Positions 34,307-41,732 of a DNA stretch of 62,689 bases are shown here, piece by piece. The stretch's first letter is position 1, and each line of letters opens with the position of its first letter. Below the pieces are notes generated by a model, which was given only the letters and a program-made list of their open reading frames with translations, searched no databases and was not told the origin of the DNA. Where the stretch lies: positions 1 through 62,689 of the forward strand of contig JAJEIE010000010.1 of NCBI GenBank assembly GCA_022827625.1, read 5' to 3'. A program made the translations under genes and the position numbers. The DNA comes from Candidatus Poribacteria bacterium. Lineage in GTDB: Bacteria > Poribacteria > WGA-4E > WGA-3G.

Positions 34307-34885
34307 ATGAAATACAATGACCTAATAGGAACACCAAGACCCTGCCAATACCCTGATTGCCAACAAACCGCGATCTACGAACAGATAGGGACGTATCGAG
34401 AGAATACCGCATCGCGATGGCGCAGTGTTGTGGTTGTCGGTAGTTTTTGTGATACCCATAAGGCAGAGCTGCCGAACTTGGATATTTCGTTTCACCGATG
34501 TGGCGGGTTCGCTTATATCGAGGCGGTTAGACGAAACCCTGAGCGAGACGTGCTTTTGCGATGCCTCGCACTGTTTGAAGCAAAATCTGAGGCAGACACG
34601 GAACTCAAAGAAGCCAAACGCGTACTCGACGAACAAGTATTCGCACACTACAAGGCGTTGACTGAAGACGAAATCAAAGCACTTGTGGTTGGCAATTGGT
34701 TTGAGGGTATCCGCGCAGACATCCAAGATGAATTCCAACAGGTTATGCAAGAACTCGCCATCCGTGTAGAAGACCTACAACAACGCTACGCGCAGCCGTT
34801 GCCGGAATTGGAAGACCGTGTGCAAAGTTTGGCGACAAGGGTTGAAAACCTTATGCAAGAGATGGGAATAGAGGTGCAAAAATGA
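34307..34885 (+). CDS. Protein with a C-terminal region like the HsdM tail of type I restriction systems
   Basis: This 192-residue protein starts at ATG 34307. The N-terminal half has C-x4-C (PCQYPDC) and CDTHK, a possible zinc fold. The C-terminal ~80 residues (LTEDEIKALVVGNWFEGIRA, ELAIRVEDLQQRYAQPLPEL, VENLMQEMG) read like the helical tail found at the end of many HsdM methylation subunits, where I recall LTEDEIK-LVVDDKW and ERYATPLP. That tail contacts other subunits, so a decoy or inhibitor of type I systems is a possible function, as yet unproved. The next gene starts inside its stop (ATGA). Confidence 0.6.
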   Translation: MKYNDLIGTPRPCQYPDCQQTAIYEQIGTYRENTASRWRSVVVVGSFCDTHKAELPNLDISFHRCGGFAYIEAVRRNPERDVLLRCLALFEAKSEADTELKEAKRVLDEQVFAHYKALTEDEIKALVVGNWFEGIRADIQDEFQQVMQELAIRVEDLQQRYAQPLPELEDRVQSLATRVENLMQEMGIEVQK

Positions 34886-35088
34886 TAGCACATGACGCAG
34901 CGAAACATTACATCGCTCAGCCAAATGCTTACTCGGTAACCGATCTGCGTGAGAAGTTTGAAGGGAAGCTGCTCATTGTAGGCGGAAAGCCCTACATTGT
35001 TTTCCCGGATGATAGCTCCCTCTCGGTTCAAAAAGTTGTGCAAGCGAAATTTCAACCGGAAAAGGTGCAAAATGGCGAACGAACTTGA
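34882..35088 (+). CDS. Hypothetical small protein
   Basis: ATG 34882 overlaps the previous stop by ATGA. The 68-residue protein is beta-rich (GKLLIVGGKPYIVFPDDSS). Coupled to the HsdM-tail protein, so they may act together. No family recognised. Confidence 0.6.
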   Translation: MIAHDAAKHYIAQPNAYSVTDLREKFEGKLLIVGGKPYIVFPDDSSLSVQKVVQAKFQPEKVQNGERT

Positions 35089-35392
35089 TTCACTCGACTT
35101 TCATATCGTGACGTGCATGGAATGCGGCAGCCTCGATGAAGTGTGGGGTGTCCCGGATGATGCGCACCTCTGTGCCAACTGCGAGGACGCAACCTATTTC
35201 TGTCCGGACTGCCACGAAGTCGGTAGCGATTGCACGTGTGCTTATTGCCAGCATTGCTCCAACATGGAGGAAGATTGTGATTGTCCCAGCTGCGACGATT
35301 GCGGATCCATTGTCTATGAATGTGGTTGTGAGCCGATCGAATACTCGATTACCGACATCTATCCAACCAACGATGACGACATCCCGTTTTGA
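35072..35392 (+). CDS. Cysteine-rich multi-zinc-ribbon protein
   Basis: The start at 35072 lies inside the previous gene's end, with GGAAAAGG upstream. The 106 residues hold about seven CxxC-like pairs (CMECG, CANC, CPDC, CAYCQHC, CPSCDDCG), enough for three or more zinc sites, and an acidic end. It could be a nucleic-acid or protein adaptor. Function unknown. Confidence 0.7.
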   Translation: MANELDSLDFHIVTCMECGSLDEVWGVPDDAHLCANCEDATYFCPDCHEVGSDCTCAYCQHCSNMEEDCDCPSCDDCGSIVYECGCEPIEYSITDIYPTNDDDIPF

Positions 35393-35475
35393 GGGATATC
35401 TCATGGTAAGACAAAACTACCGGGTGGAGCAGCGTAGGTGAAATATAGGATAAACTTCCTAAGGAGGATAAAATA

Positions 35476-35736
35476 GTGTTTAGTGTTAATGCAACTGATG
35501 TTTACGTTGAACAGGTCGTTGGATTGTATATCCAATATCATCCTGAACATGTGGATCATGCAGTATTACAGGCAATCATGCACGGACGCGATAATAAGAT
35601 TGCCTATGGCACTCTTGAAGAAATGCGTCAGCTGAAGGACACAATCAGACGTGCCATGATAGAACATCGTTTTGATACAGGGTACTTTGATGTTCCCTCG
35701 GGGGAATGGGTGCCTAAAAGAGTGACGAATCAGTGA
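35476..35736 (+). CDS. Hypothetical small protein
   Basis: GTG start at 35476 with a perfect AAGGAGG eight bases upstream. The 86-residue protein is helical (DVYVEQVVGLYIQYHPEHVD, YGTLEEMRQLKDTIRRAMIE). The next gene starts in its stop (GTGA). No family recognised. Confidence 0.65.
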   Translation: MFSVNATDVYVEQVVGLYIQYHPEHVDHAVLQAIMHGRDNKIAYGTLEEMRQLKDTIRRAMIEHRFDTGYFDVPSGEWVPKRVTNQ

Positions 35737-36074
35737 CAAAAGACCAAATGATGAAGTGTGAAGCCCCGCGGGTTTACAACAAACGCCGCCCTCGTGAAGT
35801 GCCGAAAGATGCGGTTTACGTCGGCAGACCCTCGCGATGGGGCAACCCATACAGGGTTTCCAAAACCAAAACACGGGACAGGTCCATTCGTGAGTTCCAA
35901 ACGTATGCGGAACTCAAAGATTTTTACGAACCAGACTGGCTTGAACCGCTCCGCGGCAAAGATCTGGTGTGTTGGTGTTCACCCTTACCCTGCCACGCAG
36001 ATGTACTTTTGCGAATGGCAAACGAGGATATAGAAACCAAACGCGCACGCCACGCAGAAATCGGATGGCCATAG
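35733..36074 (+). CDS. DUF4326 protein
   Basis: GTG start at 35733 coupled to the previous stop. The 113-residue protein shows the DUF4326 hallmarks VYVGRPSRWGNPY (~28-40) and LRGKDLVCWCSPLPCHADVL (~73-92). DUF4326 is widespread in phages and its biochemical role is unknown; the conserved Cys, Trp and His cluster suggests a catalytic or metal site. Confidence 0.85.
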   Translation: MTKDQMMKCEAPRVYNKRRPREVPKDAVYVGRPSRWGNPYRVSKTKTRDRSIREFQTYAELKDFYEPDWLEPLRGKDLVCWCSPLPCHADVLLRMANEDIETKRARHAEIGWP

Positions 36075-36290
36075 ATGAATAGTAAAATCAAGCGTTTTAT
36101 CAGAACGCATCCAAGAGCGTCTGATGTTATCGCTGCCATTTCAGCAGGATGGCTTTTGATCGCGTCGTTGTGCGTTCGACTCGGCTATGTGCCACCAGGG
36201 GTCTGGTCGGATCTCGAATTTATGGTAACCGTCACTGCGGGATTGATGCTCGCGCTTTGGGCGGACTGGCGACCTCGAGAAAACAAATAG
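36075..36290 (+). CDS. Small two-helix membrane protein
   Basis: ATG 36075 follows the previous stop directly. The 71 residues have a basic start (KIKRFIRTHPRASD) and two hydrophobic helices (VIAAISAGWLLIASLCV, FMVTVTAGLMLALWAD), in the size range of class II holins. It lies before the lysis block, so a holin or pinholin role is possible but not shown. Confidence 0.6.
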   Translation: MNSKIKRFIRTHPRASDVIAAISAGWLLIASLCVRLGYVPPGVWSDLEFMVTVTAGLMLALWADWRPRENK

Positions 36291-36298
36291 GAGACGCT

Positions 36299-36400
36299 AT
36301 GGAAGATTTGATGTTTTGGTTGATATTATTGAGTGTATTTTTGGATTTGATTTTGATCGGTGTTGAAAGCAAAAAAGGAGACCTTCGGCGGAGCGATTAA
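36299..36400 (+). CDS. 33-residue membrane peptide
   Basis: ATG 36299 with GGAGA upstream encodes LMFWLILLSVFLDLILIGVE, one membrane helix, and a basic tail. It is too short for reliable homology. Confidence 0.5.
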   Translation: MEDLMFWLILLSVFLDLILIGVESKKGDLRRSD

Positions 36401-36509
36401 CATCCCTGACACCACATCCCGCGATGAGGTTTCCGTCCAGCACGCCATTGCCAAAATCAAAGCACTCGGTCGCGACGGTTATAGAAAACGCATAGGAGAC
36501 ACCCGATGA
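36360..36509 (+). CDS. Possible 49-residue protein
   Basis: GTG 36360 gives NIPDTTSRDEVSVQHAIAKI and a basic C-terminus. It has no ribosome site and overlaps the previous frame by 41 bases, but its stop shares ATGA with the next gene's start, which favours it. Confidence 0.35.
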   Translation: MLKAKKETFGGAINIPDTTSRDEVSVQHAIAKIKALGRDGYRKRIGDTR

Positions 36510-36907
36510 ACCTCAAGATTTTTCAGCAACTGACAGCAGAACTGAACCTCGAAGCACCCCCGAAGCCGATAGTGCTTCCTCCGCACCAATACACCCAGCT
36601 GAAACATCTACTCGGAGTACCGAAGAGTTCCAAGGAAGTCCATCGACTGTTGATGGGAGGGATACGCATCTATCCGGAAATGAACTGGACACTTCTCGTA
36701 ATATCAATTTTCATTGGATTCCTCGTGTTTGTGATTGGCTTTGGACGTGCATTCATTCGCAAAATAGTTATAGAGTACGTGCGCGATCAAAATGAAAAAG
36801 ACAACGAAGACAACGAAGAGAGTGAGGATTCGACAACGATAAGAGGGGGGAATGAAATCCGTTTTGTCTCCCGAAACGATAACTGGTACGCTTGGAGGAT
36901 TTTATAA
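36506..36907 (+). CDS. Single-pass membrane protein
   Basis: ATG 36506 with AGGAG upstream. The 133-residue protein has a cytoplasmic N-terminal half (QYTQLKHLLGVPKSSKEVHR), one helix LLVISIFIGFLVFVIGFG (~63-80), and an acidic tail (NEKDNEDNEESEDS). No family recognised. Confidence 0.65.
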   Translation: MNLKIFQQLTAELNLEAPPKPIVLPPHQYTQLKHLLGVPKSSKEVHRLLMGGIRIYPEMNWTLLVISIFIGFLVFVIGFGRAFIRKIVIEYVRDQNEKDNEDNEESEDSTTIRGGNEIRFVSRNDNWYAWRIL

Positions 36908-37171
36908 GTGCCTATAAAATCTAAAAGAGTTAATCTCTCCATCCCGCCATCCAAAATCCAGGGCATTTTTGACGTAGGGCGCAACAACAAACTACAGTCC
37001 AGAGATGGTGCGTTCCGACTCACAAAGATATGCACAGATATTGTCTTTTTCTTCTATGAGCTTTACAGCGACACAGATGTGCAGACTTACTTAAAAAAAG
37101 GAGGGGGTACGCTTTTCGATTTAATTTCACGTCTGGTCAAACAACATGTTTCTAATCAAAATGATAAATAA
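36908..37171 (+). CDS. Hypothetical small protein
   Basis: GTG start at 36908, directly after the previous stop. The 87-residue protein has a basic beta-rich start (KSKRVNLSIPPSKIQ) and a helical end (FDLISRLVKQHVSNQ). No signal. Last gene before the terminator at 37256. Confidence 0.6.
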   Translation: MPIKSKRVNLSIPPSKIQGIFDVGRNNKLQSRDGAFRLTKICTDIVFFFYELYSDTDVQTYLKKGGGTLFDLISRLVKQHVSNQNDK

Positions 37172-37190
37172 TCGCTAAATTTTAAAGAAA

Positions 37191-37242
37191 GTCGTTACGA
37201 GGTCGTTACGAGGTCGTAACGACCCTGTTACGACCTCGTAAC
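37191..37242. repeat. Palindromic repeat cluster before the terminator
   Basis: GTTACGAGGTCGTAAC (37205-37220) and GTTACGACCTCGTAAC (37227-37242) form a perfect 16-base inverted repeat around a 6-base loop. An extra GTCGTTACGAG (37191-37201) gives a second tandem half-site. Confidence 0.9.
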
Positions 37243-37255
37243 TTAAAACTTCTCT

Positions 37256-37280
37256 GGGAGCCTTTTTCGGCTCCCTTTTT
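37256..37280 (+). terminator. Strong Rho-independent terminator
   Basis: GGGAGCC, loop TTTTTC, GGCTCCC, then TTTTT. It ends the accessory block from 26957. The gap 37281-37490 holds no gene. Confidence 0.93.
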
Positions 37281-37490
37281 GTGTTAATATATTTGACAGA
37301 GAAAAACTGCTCCGCACAGAAAACAAAAAATCCCTGCAGCCTCACTACCAAGATTGACCGCAGAGATTTCGTCCGATCCAAAACAAAGCGACTCTTGTGA
37401 GGTTAACATTCCGAGTTGCTGTTACTTTGTCTCATGAAGGGACTTTTCTATTCTACAGTAGATGCCCTTCAGAGAAAAGGATAAAAAATT

Positions 37491-38069
37491 ATGAAACCCT
37501 TATTTTATGGCATCCTCTGGGGCCTGGCACTCCTCTTGATAGCGTTCACGTTGGTGTTGGGCTATCAATGTGTTTTCGGAGAGACTCCCTCAAGATATGA
37601 CTGCTCCCTACAAGACATAGAAAAGCAAGTTTACGATGGCGATACGCTCAAGGATGTCCGGGTTGTGATCCACAGACACGATTTTATCCCTGAAAACTAT
37701 GGTAATCCCTGGCCCGGCATCCATATCACCGAGAGAGGCGTTGAGATTGAAACCGATATTCGTATCAGTGGCATCGACACCCCGGAGAAACGGGTATCGA
37801 CAAAGAACGCAGACGGCACGCCCCGATCGGTAAAAAGTCGCGAAAGAGAGCGTGCCGCCGCCTATGCAAGCCGACAGGCACTGATAGACATGTTGAAAGC
37901 CAACGACGGTCGGCTGTCTATCTCGGATCCGATCTTAGGGAAATATGCGGGTAGGACCGTCGCCAATGTTGCTATCAAGGAGAAGGACGTTGCCACCCAG
38001 CTCATAGAAATGGGGCATGCCAAGGCGTATGATGGGGGACGCAAGCCTGACTGGAACTGGGGGGATTGA
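37491..38069 (+). CDS. Membrane-anchored thermonuclease-like (SNase) nuclease
   Basis: This 192-residue protein starts at ATG 37491. After an N-terminal membrane helix (~6-25) the nuclease fold shows the staphylococcal nuclease set: Asp49 and Asp51 (VYDGDTL), Arg91 (DIRISG), Asp96, Thr97, Glu99 (IDTPE) and Arg155 (GKYAGRTVANV), then LIEMGHAKAY. The domain cuts single- or double-stranded nucleic acid with calcium in known family members. A membrane-tethered phage nuclease could degrade incoming DNA or host DNA in the periplasm. It opens the lysis block. Confidence 0.88.
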   Translation: MKPLFYGILWGLALLLIAFTLVLGYQCVFGETPSRYDCSLQDIEKQVYDGDTLKDVRVVIHRHDFIPENYGNPWPGIHITERGVEIETDIRISGIDTPEKRVSTKNADGTPRSVKSRERERAAAYASRQALIDMLKANDGRLSISDPILGKYAGRTVANVAIKEKDVATQLIEMGHAKAYDGGRKPDWNWGD

Positions 38070-38070
38070 A

Positions 38071-38403
38071 ATGGATTTCATAGCAGTTCTGTCAACATTC
38101 AGCCCGGTTCTGATTCAAGGTGGTTATATCTGCATTCTGATCTGGATATTAGTGAAGTATATCCCGAAGCTCAATGAAGATCACGCCAAAGAACGTCAAG
38201 AACGCGAAGACAAGTTTTTGGCGGTCATTGACTCGTATCGTGAAGCTCTTGAAAAATTCCAAGAAAAGGAAGATGCCTCCCATCAACAACTCATTGAAAT
38301 GGTCTCTGAATGTCGCTCAAACACCTTAAATGAGCATAAGGGACTGATGCGAGTTTTGAAATCTATTGCCAATAAATTGGAAATAACAATCCATGAAGAT
38401 TGA
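38071..38403 (+). CDS. Holin-like protein with membrane helix and coiled coil
   Basis: The start at 38071 has GGGGGGA upstream. The 110-residue protein has one helix near its start (VLIQGGYICILIWILVKYIP) and a long charged coiled coil (KERQEREDKFLAVIDSYREA and on). This is the BhlA/XhlA-like plan of some phage holin or holin-associated proteins. It lies upstream of the endolysin. Confidence 0.6.
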   Translation: MDFIAVLSTFSPVLIQGGYICILIWILVKYIPKLNEDHAKERQEREDKFLAVIDSYREALEKFQEKEDASHQQLIEMVSECRSNTLNEHKGLMRVLKSIANKLEITIHED

Positions 38404-38436
38404 TAAACACGATAAAGAACAGGAGGAAAGAAACAG

Positions 38437-39336
38437 ATGAAGTGCTTACTGTGCGTATTGCTGCTTTTTGTCTTATTGCTCAGTTTTGCGGAGGCTCACC
38501 CTGAGGAAAGACCTCCTGATGATCCTGTCGTCAGACAATATGACACAAAAGCGGATAATTGCCATCATCACGTTTATGCTGACGGTGATAGTTCTGAGTT
38601 TTTCTTAGATGCTATGATGAAGGATCATCCGAACTATAGACCAACTTATGAGCAAGATGCGGTTGCCCCCGAACCAGAGCCGGAGCGAGAGCCTGAACCG
38701 ATACCAGACCCGGAGCCGCCGGTAGTGGTAGCCCCACCGATGACGGTCCCTGATCCGCCAGCATCGTCAATGCCCGTCTCGACACCTGTAGTTATGCCTG
38801 AAAGCGATCCGCCGCAGATTCCGGAGACCCCTAAATCGGAACCTGAGAAAAAAGAGGAAAAACCGGAGCCACGCCCCGCCGTCGAAATCCTGAATGTAGA
38901 GTATTTCGAGAACCCCGATCGGCTGATCGTGACGTTGCGAAACAACATGGAAACCCCTTTCCTTCTCTGTGAGGGACTCGGCAAGTTTGAGTTGAGACGT
39001 AGCAATGGCAAAGTACTCTCCAGCAGCATGTTTCGTCATGTGAACCTGACTTTCAAAAGGACGGCGCCCCCTGTGTTGGTGTCGGGTGAAACCGTCCGGG
39101 TCTACGTTGCGAGCGTCGCAGTGTATAACGATCTGATCCCGCTGTATCGTCAAGAGGACGTGAAACACTATATCCATCTCGGCTGTGTTGACTATTACAA
39201 TCCACGCCAGTCGTTAGTGCTTTACGGATCAGAGAATGGCAAGTTTGTGAAGTTAGACGAGTATCCAAGACCTGTTCAGGGTGCGCCACGTCTTTTGAGA
39301 AAGAAGGCAGTCATCTGGGGAGCCTTGAAGCAATGA
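38437..39336 (+). CDS. Exported proline/glutamate-rich protein
   Basis: ATG 38437 with AGGAGGAAAG upstream. The 299-residue protein has a signal peptide (CLLCVLLLFVLLLSFAEA), a long PE/PD-rich linker (~78-145) able to span the cell wall, and a folded C-terminus (ILNVEYFENPDRLIVTLRNN). Such linkers span periplasm in TonB-like or spanin-like proteins. The next gene overlaps by ATGA. Role in lysis or envelope is inferred from context. Confidence 0.65.
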   Translation: MKCLLCVLLLFVLLLSFAEAHPEERPPDDPVVRQYDTKADNCHHHVYADGDSSEFFLDAMMKDHPNYRPTYEQDAVAPEPEPEREPEPIPDPEPPVVVAPPMTVPDPPASSMPVSTPVVMPESDPPQIPETPKSEPEKKEEKPEPRPAVEILNVEYFENPDRLIVTLRNNMETPFLLCEGLGKFELRRSNGKVLSSSMFRHVNLTFKRTAPPVLVSGETVRVYVASVAVYNDLIPLYRQEDVKHYIHLGCVDYYNPRQSLVLYGSENGKFVKLDEYPRPVQGAPRLLRKKAVIWGALKQ

Positions 39337-39590
39337 ACACGAAGCCGATAACACGAGAGTCAGACGAACAAGATTCGACGGTATCCGTCTGGGGCAACTA
39401 TCTCATGGCGTTCGCGACGACTGCGGGACTTTTTGCCTTAGACATTTTCACCGATAAGGGCATCCTCGACGGGACGCTCATTGGTATGATTATCATTAAG
39501 GTCTGGGATGGTATCTCGAAACAAAACGATTATTACTTTCCCGGACGCAGTAGAACCACAAATCCAACGAACGGAGTCAAACATGATTAA
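39333..39590 (+). CDS. Small holin-like membrane protein
   Basis: ATG 39333 shares ATGA with the previous stop. The 85-residue protein has two hydrophobic stretches (YLMAFATTAGLFALDIF and LIGMIIIKVWDGI) and overlaps the endolysin start by 8 bases, a classic holin position. Confidence 0.55.
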   Translation: MNTKPITRESDEQDSTVSVWGNYLMAFATTAGLFALDIFTDKGILDGTLIGMIIIKVWDGISKQNDYYFPGRSRTTNPTNGVKHD

Positions 39591-40713
39591 ACAGCTCACG
39601 GACGGACAAAAGCAAGCTCTTGCAGCCCGTCTCTCACACGCCAAGCAGTATGAAGGACTACACGAGGTCAACGACGCTGCGAAACTCCGCTCCCTGATTG
39701 CGAAAGCACCCGGTGGTAGCAATCTCAACCTCGCCAGCGATGGCTGGTGTGCGCACTTTGTCGGTAGCATCGACGCTGAATTGGGGTACGTTCCCTACGG
39801 CGGACGCGCAGCAGAGATTGGCACAGCTCAAGTCGAAATAGATCCGAGAATCGCGCCGCCCGGCTGCACGGTGGCTTTCCATGGACACGCGGCATTCCTC
39901 GATGATGTGCTGCAGCATATCTTTGGTGGCAACCAGTCGAACGAAGTCAACAGCCTCCACATGCGCTACTTCGGGGAGCCGATCGGGTATTTTATACCCA
40001 AAGAGATCGCCGAACTCACTGAGGCATCTTTAATCGTAGAAGATTCTCCGATACAGGGGTATGAGTATCGGCATAAGGTAGAAGGCGGGGAGTGGAGTCC
40101 GTGGAAACGGTGTGACGAGGATATGCTACTTTCCAAGTGCTCCGATGACGACATCCGAGCGGAATACGAGCGTCGATTTCCCACTGATGCCACTACAGAA
40201 GCTATTGAAGAAGATGTACCGGAAGACGACATCATAACCCATCCTGACGAGGGACCCGAAACGCCTGAAGGATCGGTAAGTGCGAACGACGTTGCCCAAG
40301 AGCTAATGGAGACATTGCCACGAGACGCTCGTTTCCACGCTTTCTGTATGGAGACAGGGGAGATCGTCAAAGTCCAACCGTTTGTTCTCACAGACGCTCA
40401 CTTTCAAATCCCTACGCGTGAAGCGTTTGAAGCAGAACTTGATAAACTTGACCCTGGTGTATGGGTTGAAGAATCAAACGACTGCGAGGACATCGCACGC
40501 AAAGCGGTTCAGTCGTTCCATGAAGCCGGCATTAAGTCAACAGGATGTGTCTTTTCGTGGAGTGGGAAACATGCGTTCTGTGTAGCGATTGTTCAAGATG
40601 AGGGTGCGATAGATGCGCTTTTCTTTGAACCGCAGACGAAGGAGATTCTGGGGGCAGATAAACTCGGCAGAGGCAACTACAAACTTGATAATGTCTTGAT
40701 GATTATTTCATAG
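39583..40713 (+). CDS. Endolysin-like protein with two cysteine-peptidase domains
   Basis: The start at 39583 (MIKQLTDGQK) gives 376 residues. The first ~135 residues form a CHAP-like domain with Cys56 (GWCAHFV) and His102 (GHAAFL). After an acidic linker (~190-235) the C-terminal ~120 residues hold a second papain-like or transglutaminase-like site: Cys301 region (SNDCEDIARKA), His near 330 (GKHAFCVAI) and a late FFEPQT. It should cut peptide bonds in peptidoglycan; a lectin-type MOA-related peptidase is an alternative for the second domain. No signal peptide, so release depends on a holin. Confidence 0.65.
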   Translation: MIKQLTDGQKQALAARLSHAKQYEGLHEVNDAAKLRSLIAKAPGGSNLNLASDGWCAHFVGSIDAELGYVPYGGRAAEIGTAQVEIDPRIAPPGCTVAFHGHAAFLDDVLQHIFGGNQSNEVNSLHMRYFGEPIGYFIPKEIAELTEASLIVEDSPIQGYEYRHKVEGGEWSPWKRCDEDMLLSKCSDDDIRAEYERRFPTDATTEAIEEDVPEDDIITHPDEGPETPEGSVSANDVAQELMETLPRDARFHAFCMETGEIVKVQPFVLTDAHFQIPTREAFEAELDKLDPGVWVEESNDCEDIARKAVQSFHEAGIKSTGCVFSWSGKHAFCVAIVQDEGAIDALFFEPQTKEILGADKLGRGNYKLDNVLMIIS

Positions 40714-40923
40714 ATGAAGATAACACAACGCGGCATCATCACCGAATCGCTAAAAGGGTCCCAGTTTCGAGTGAAGCTCGAGGACGATGCGACCCACACG
40801 GTCATGGCAACCCCTTGTGGGAAAATGAAAACCCGCCATATCCGCTTGTGTATTGGTGATGAGGTAACCGTGGAACTTTCACCCTACGACCTCTATAAGG
40901 GGCGTATTCTTTGGAGATTTTAA
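40714..40923 (+). CDS. infA: Phage-encoded translation initiation factor IF-1
   Basis: This 69-residue protein begins right after the endolysin stop. It is an S1-type OB-fold close to bacterial IF-1: RGIITESLKGSQFRVKLEDD, CGKMKTRHIRLCIGDEVTVE and LSPYDLYKGRILWRF match the E. coli pattern (V-x-E-T-L, FRVEL, GKMR, GDKVTVELTPYDL, KGRI). IF-1 sits in the ribosomal A site during initiation and aids IF-2 and IF-3. E. coli IF-1 is 72 residues. Host genomes carry it near ribosomal genes, so a copy inside a lysis block points to acquisition by the phage to bias translation. Confidence 0.9.
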   Translation: MKITQRGIITESLKGSQFRVKLEDDATHTVMATPCGKMKTRHIRLCIGDEVTVELSPYDLYKGRILWRF

Positions 40924-40925
40924 AA

Positions 40926-41690
40926 ATGCTTTTCAATAGTTTTAGAGAACACGCATGGTTATGGTTGATTGTAGTTATCGCTCTGATTTGTTTTAGCATG
41001 AGTATGCAAGCCGCTGCGAACACAGTGGGCTTAAGCTACAGCAAGGTTGTTGATGATACCGGTTGGGGTGTCGTTGCGAACATCGGTGGCAATCTCACAG
41101 AACAGATCGACGGCGAGCTGGATGTTCAACTGCAAGGCGGAGACATCATCAAGGGCAGATACACCGCAGAAGTCGGCATATCCGGGATCAGCGTCTTCCA
41201 TTCCGGGAATATCAAGGGCTATAGTTTGGATGGACTCGGCAACGAACTCGACATCGGTGCGAAAGGCACGGTTAACATTGAAGACTTGGATGTTTCGGTG
41301 GGTGTGTTCGGCAGAAACGCTTCCGAATTCGCGGGTCGAACCGCACAGTCGGTCCTCGTCGATGAGAATGGCTTTGACGCAGATACACTCCCAGCGGGGT
41401 TAGATAAGATTTCACCGCCCCCGACGGGGCTAAAGATCGTGCCGGGTAGTTCTGTGAACTTGCTCTTTGAAGCCCAGTTTAATAGGGCAGGTATCAGCTT
41501 CACTGCACGGGGTATGCCGCAACTCACAGGCGAAGTCAAGGCACACCAGGGCCTCTTGATAGCACAAAAGGACATCGACATTACAGAGAAGGTCTCCCTG
41601 ACTCTTGGTGGGGAAGTTGCGCTGCAGTCTCATGAGGGAACGATTGACTATGAAACTGCGGGATTGGCGACCCTCAACGTTGACTTTTAA
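40926..41690 (+). CDS. Exported beta-rich protein, possibly outer-membrane
   Basis: The start at 40926 has GGAG upstream. The 254-residue protein has a signal (WLWLIVVIALICFSM then SMQAAA) and a mature part of short alternating strands (EVGISGISVFHSGNIKGYS, GKVNIEDLDV-type) ending in NVDF, the last residue being the aromatic one favoured by outer-membrane assembly. It follows IF-1 by 2 bases. It might change the host surface. Not a recognised family. Confidence 0.6.
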   Translation: MLFNSFREHAWLWLIVVIALICFSMSMQAAANTVGLSYSKVVDDTGWGVVANIGGNLTEQIDGELDVQLQGGDIIKGRYTAEVGISGISVFHSGNIKGYSLDGLGNELDIGAKGTVNIEDLDVSVGVFGRNASEFAGRTAQSVLVDENGFDADTLPAGLDKISPPPTGLKIVPGSSVNLLFEAQFNRAGISFTARGMPQLTGEVKAHQGLLIAQKDIDITEKVSLTLGGEVALQSHEGTIDYETAGLATLNVDF

Positions 41691-41707
41691 GAACACGGAT
41701 AGGTGTT

Positions 41708-41732
41708 TAGTAGGCATTAAATATGCCTACTA
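41708..41732. repeat. Inverted repeat over the start of the small terminase candidate
   Basis: TAGTAGGCAT (41708-41717), loop TAAAT, ATGCCTACTA (41723-41732). The right arm contains the start codon at 41723, so the hairpin could hide it or be an operator. Confidence 0.85.
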
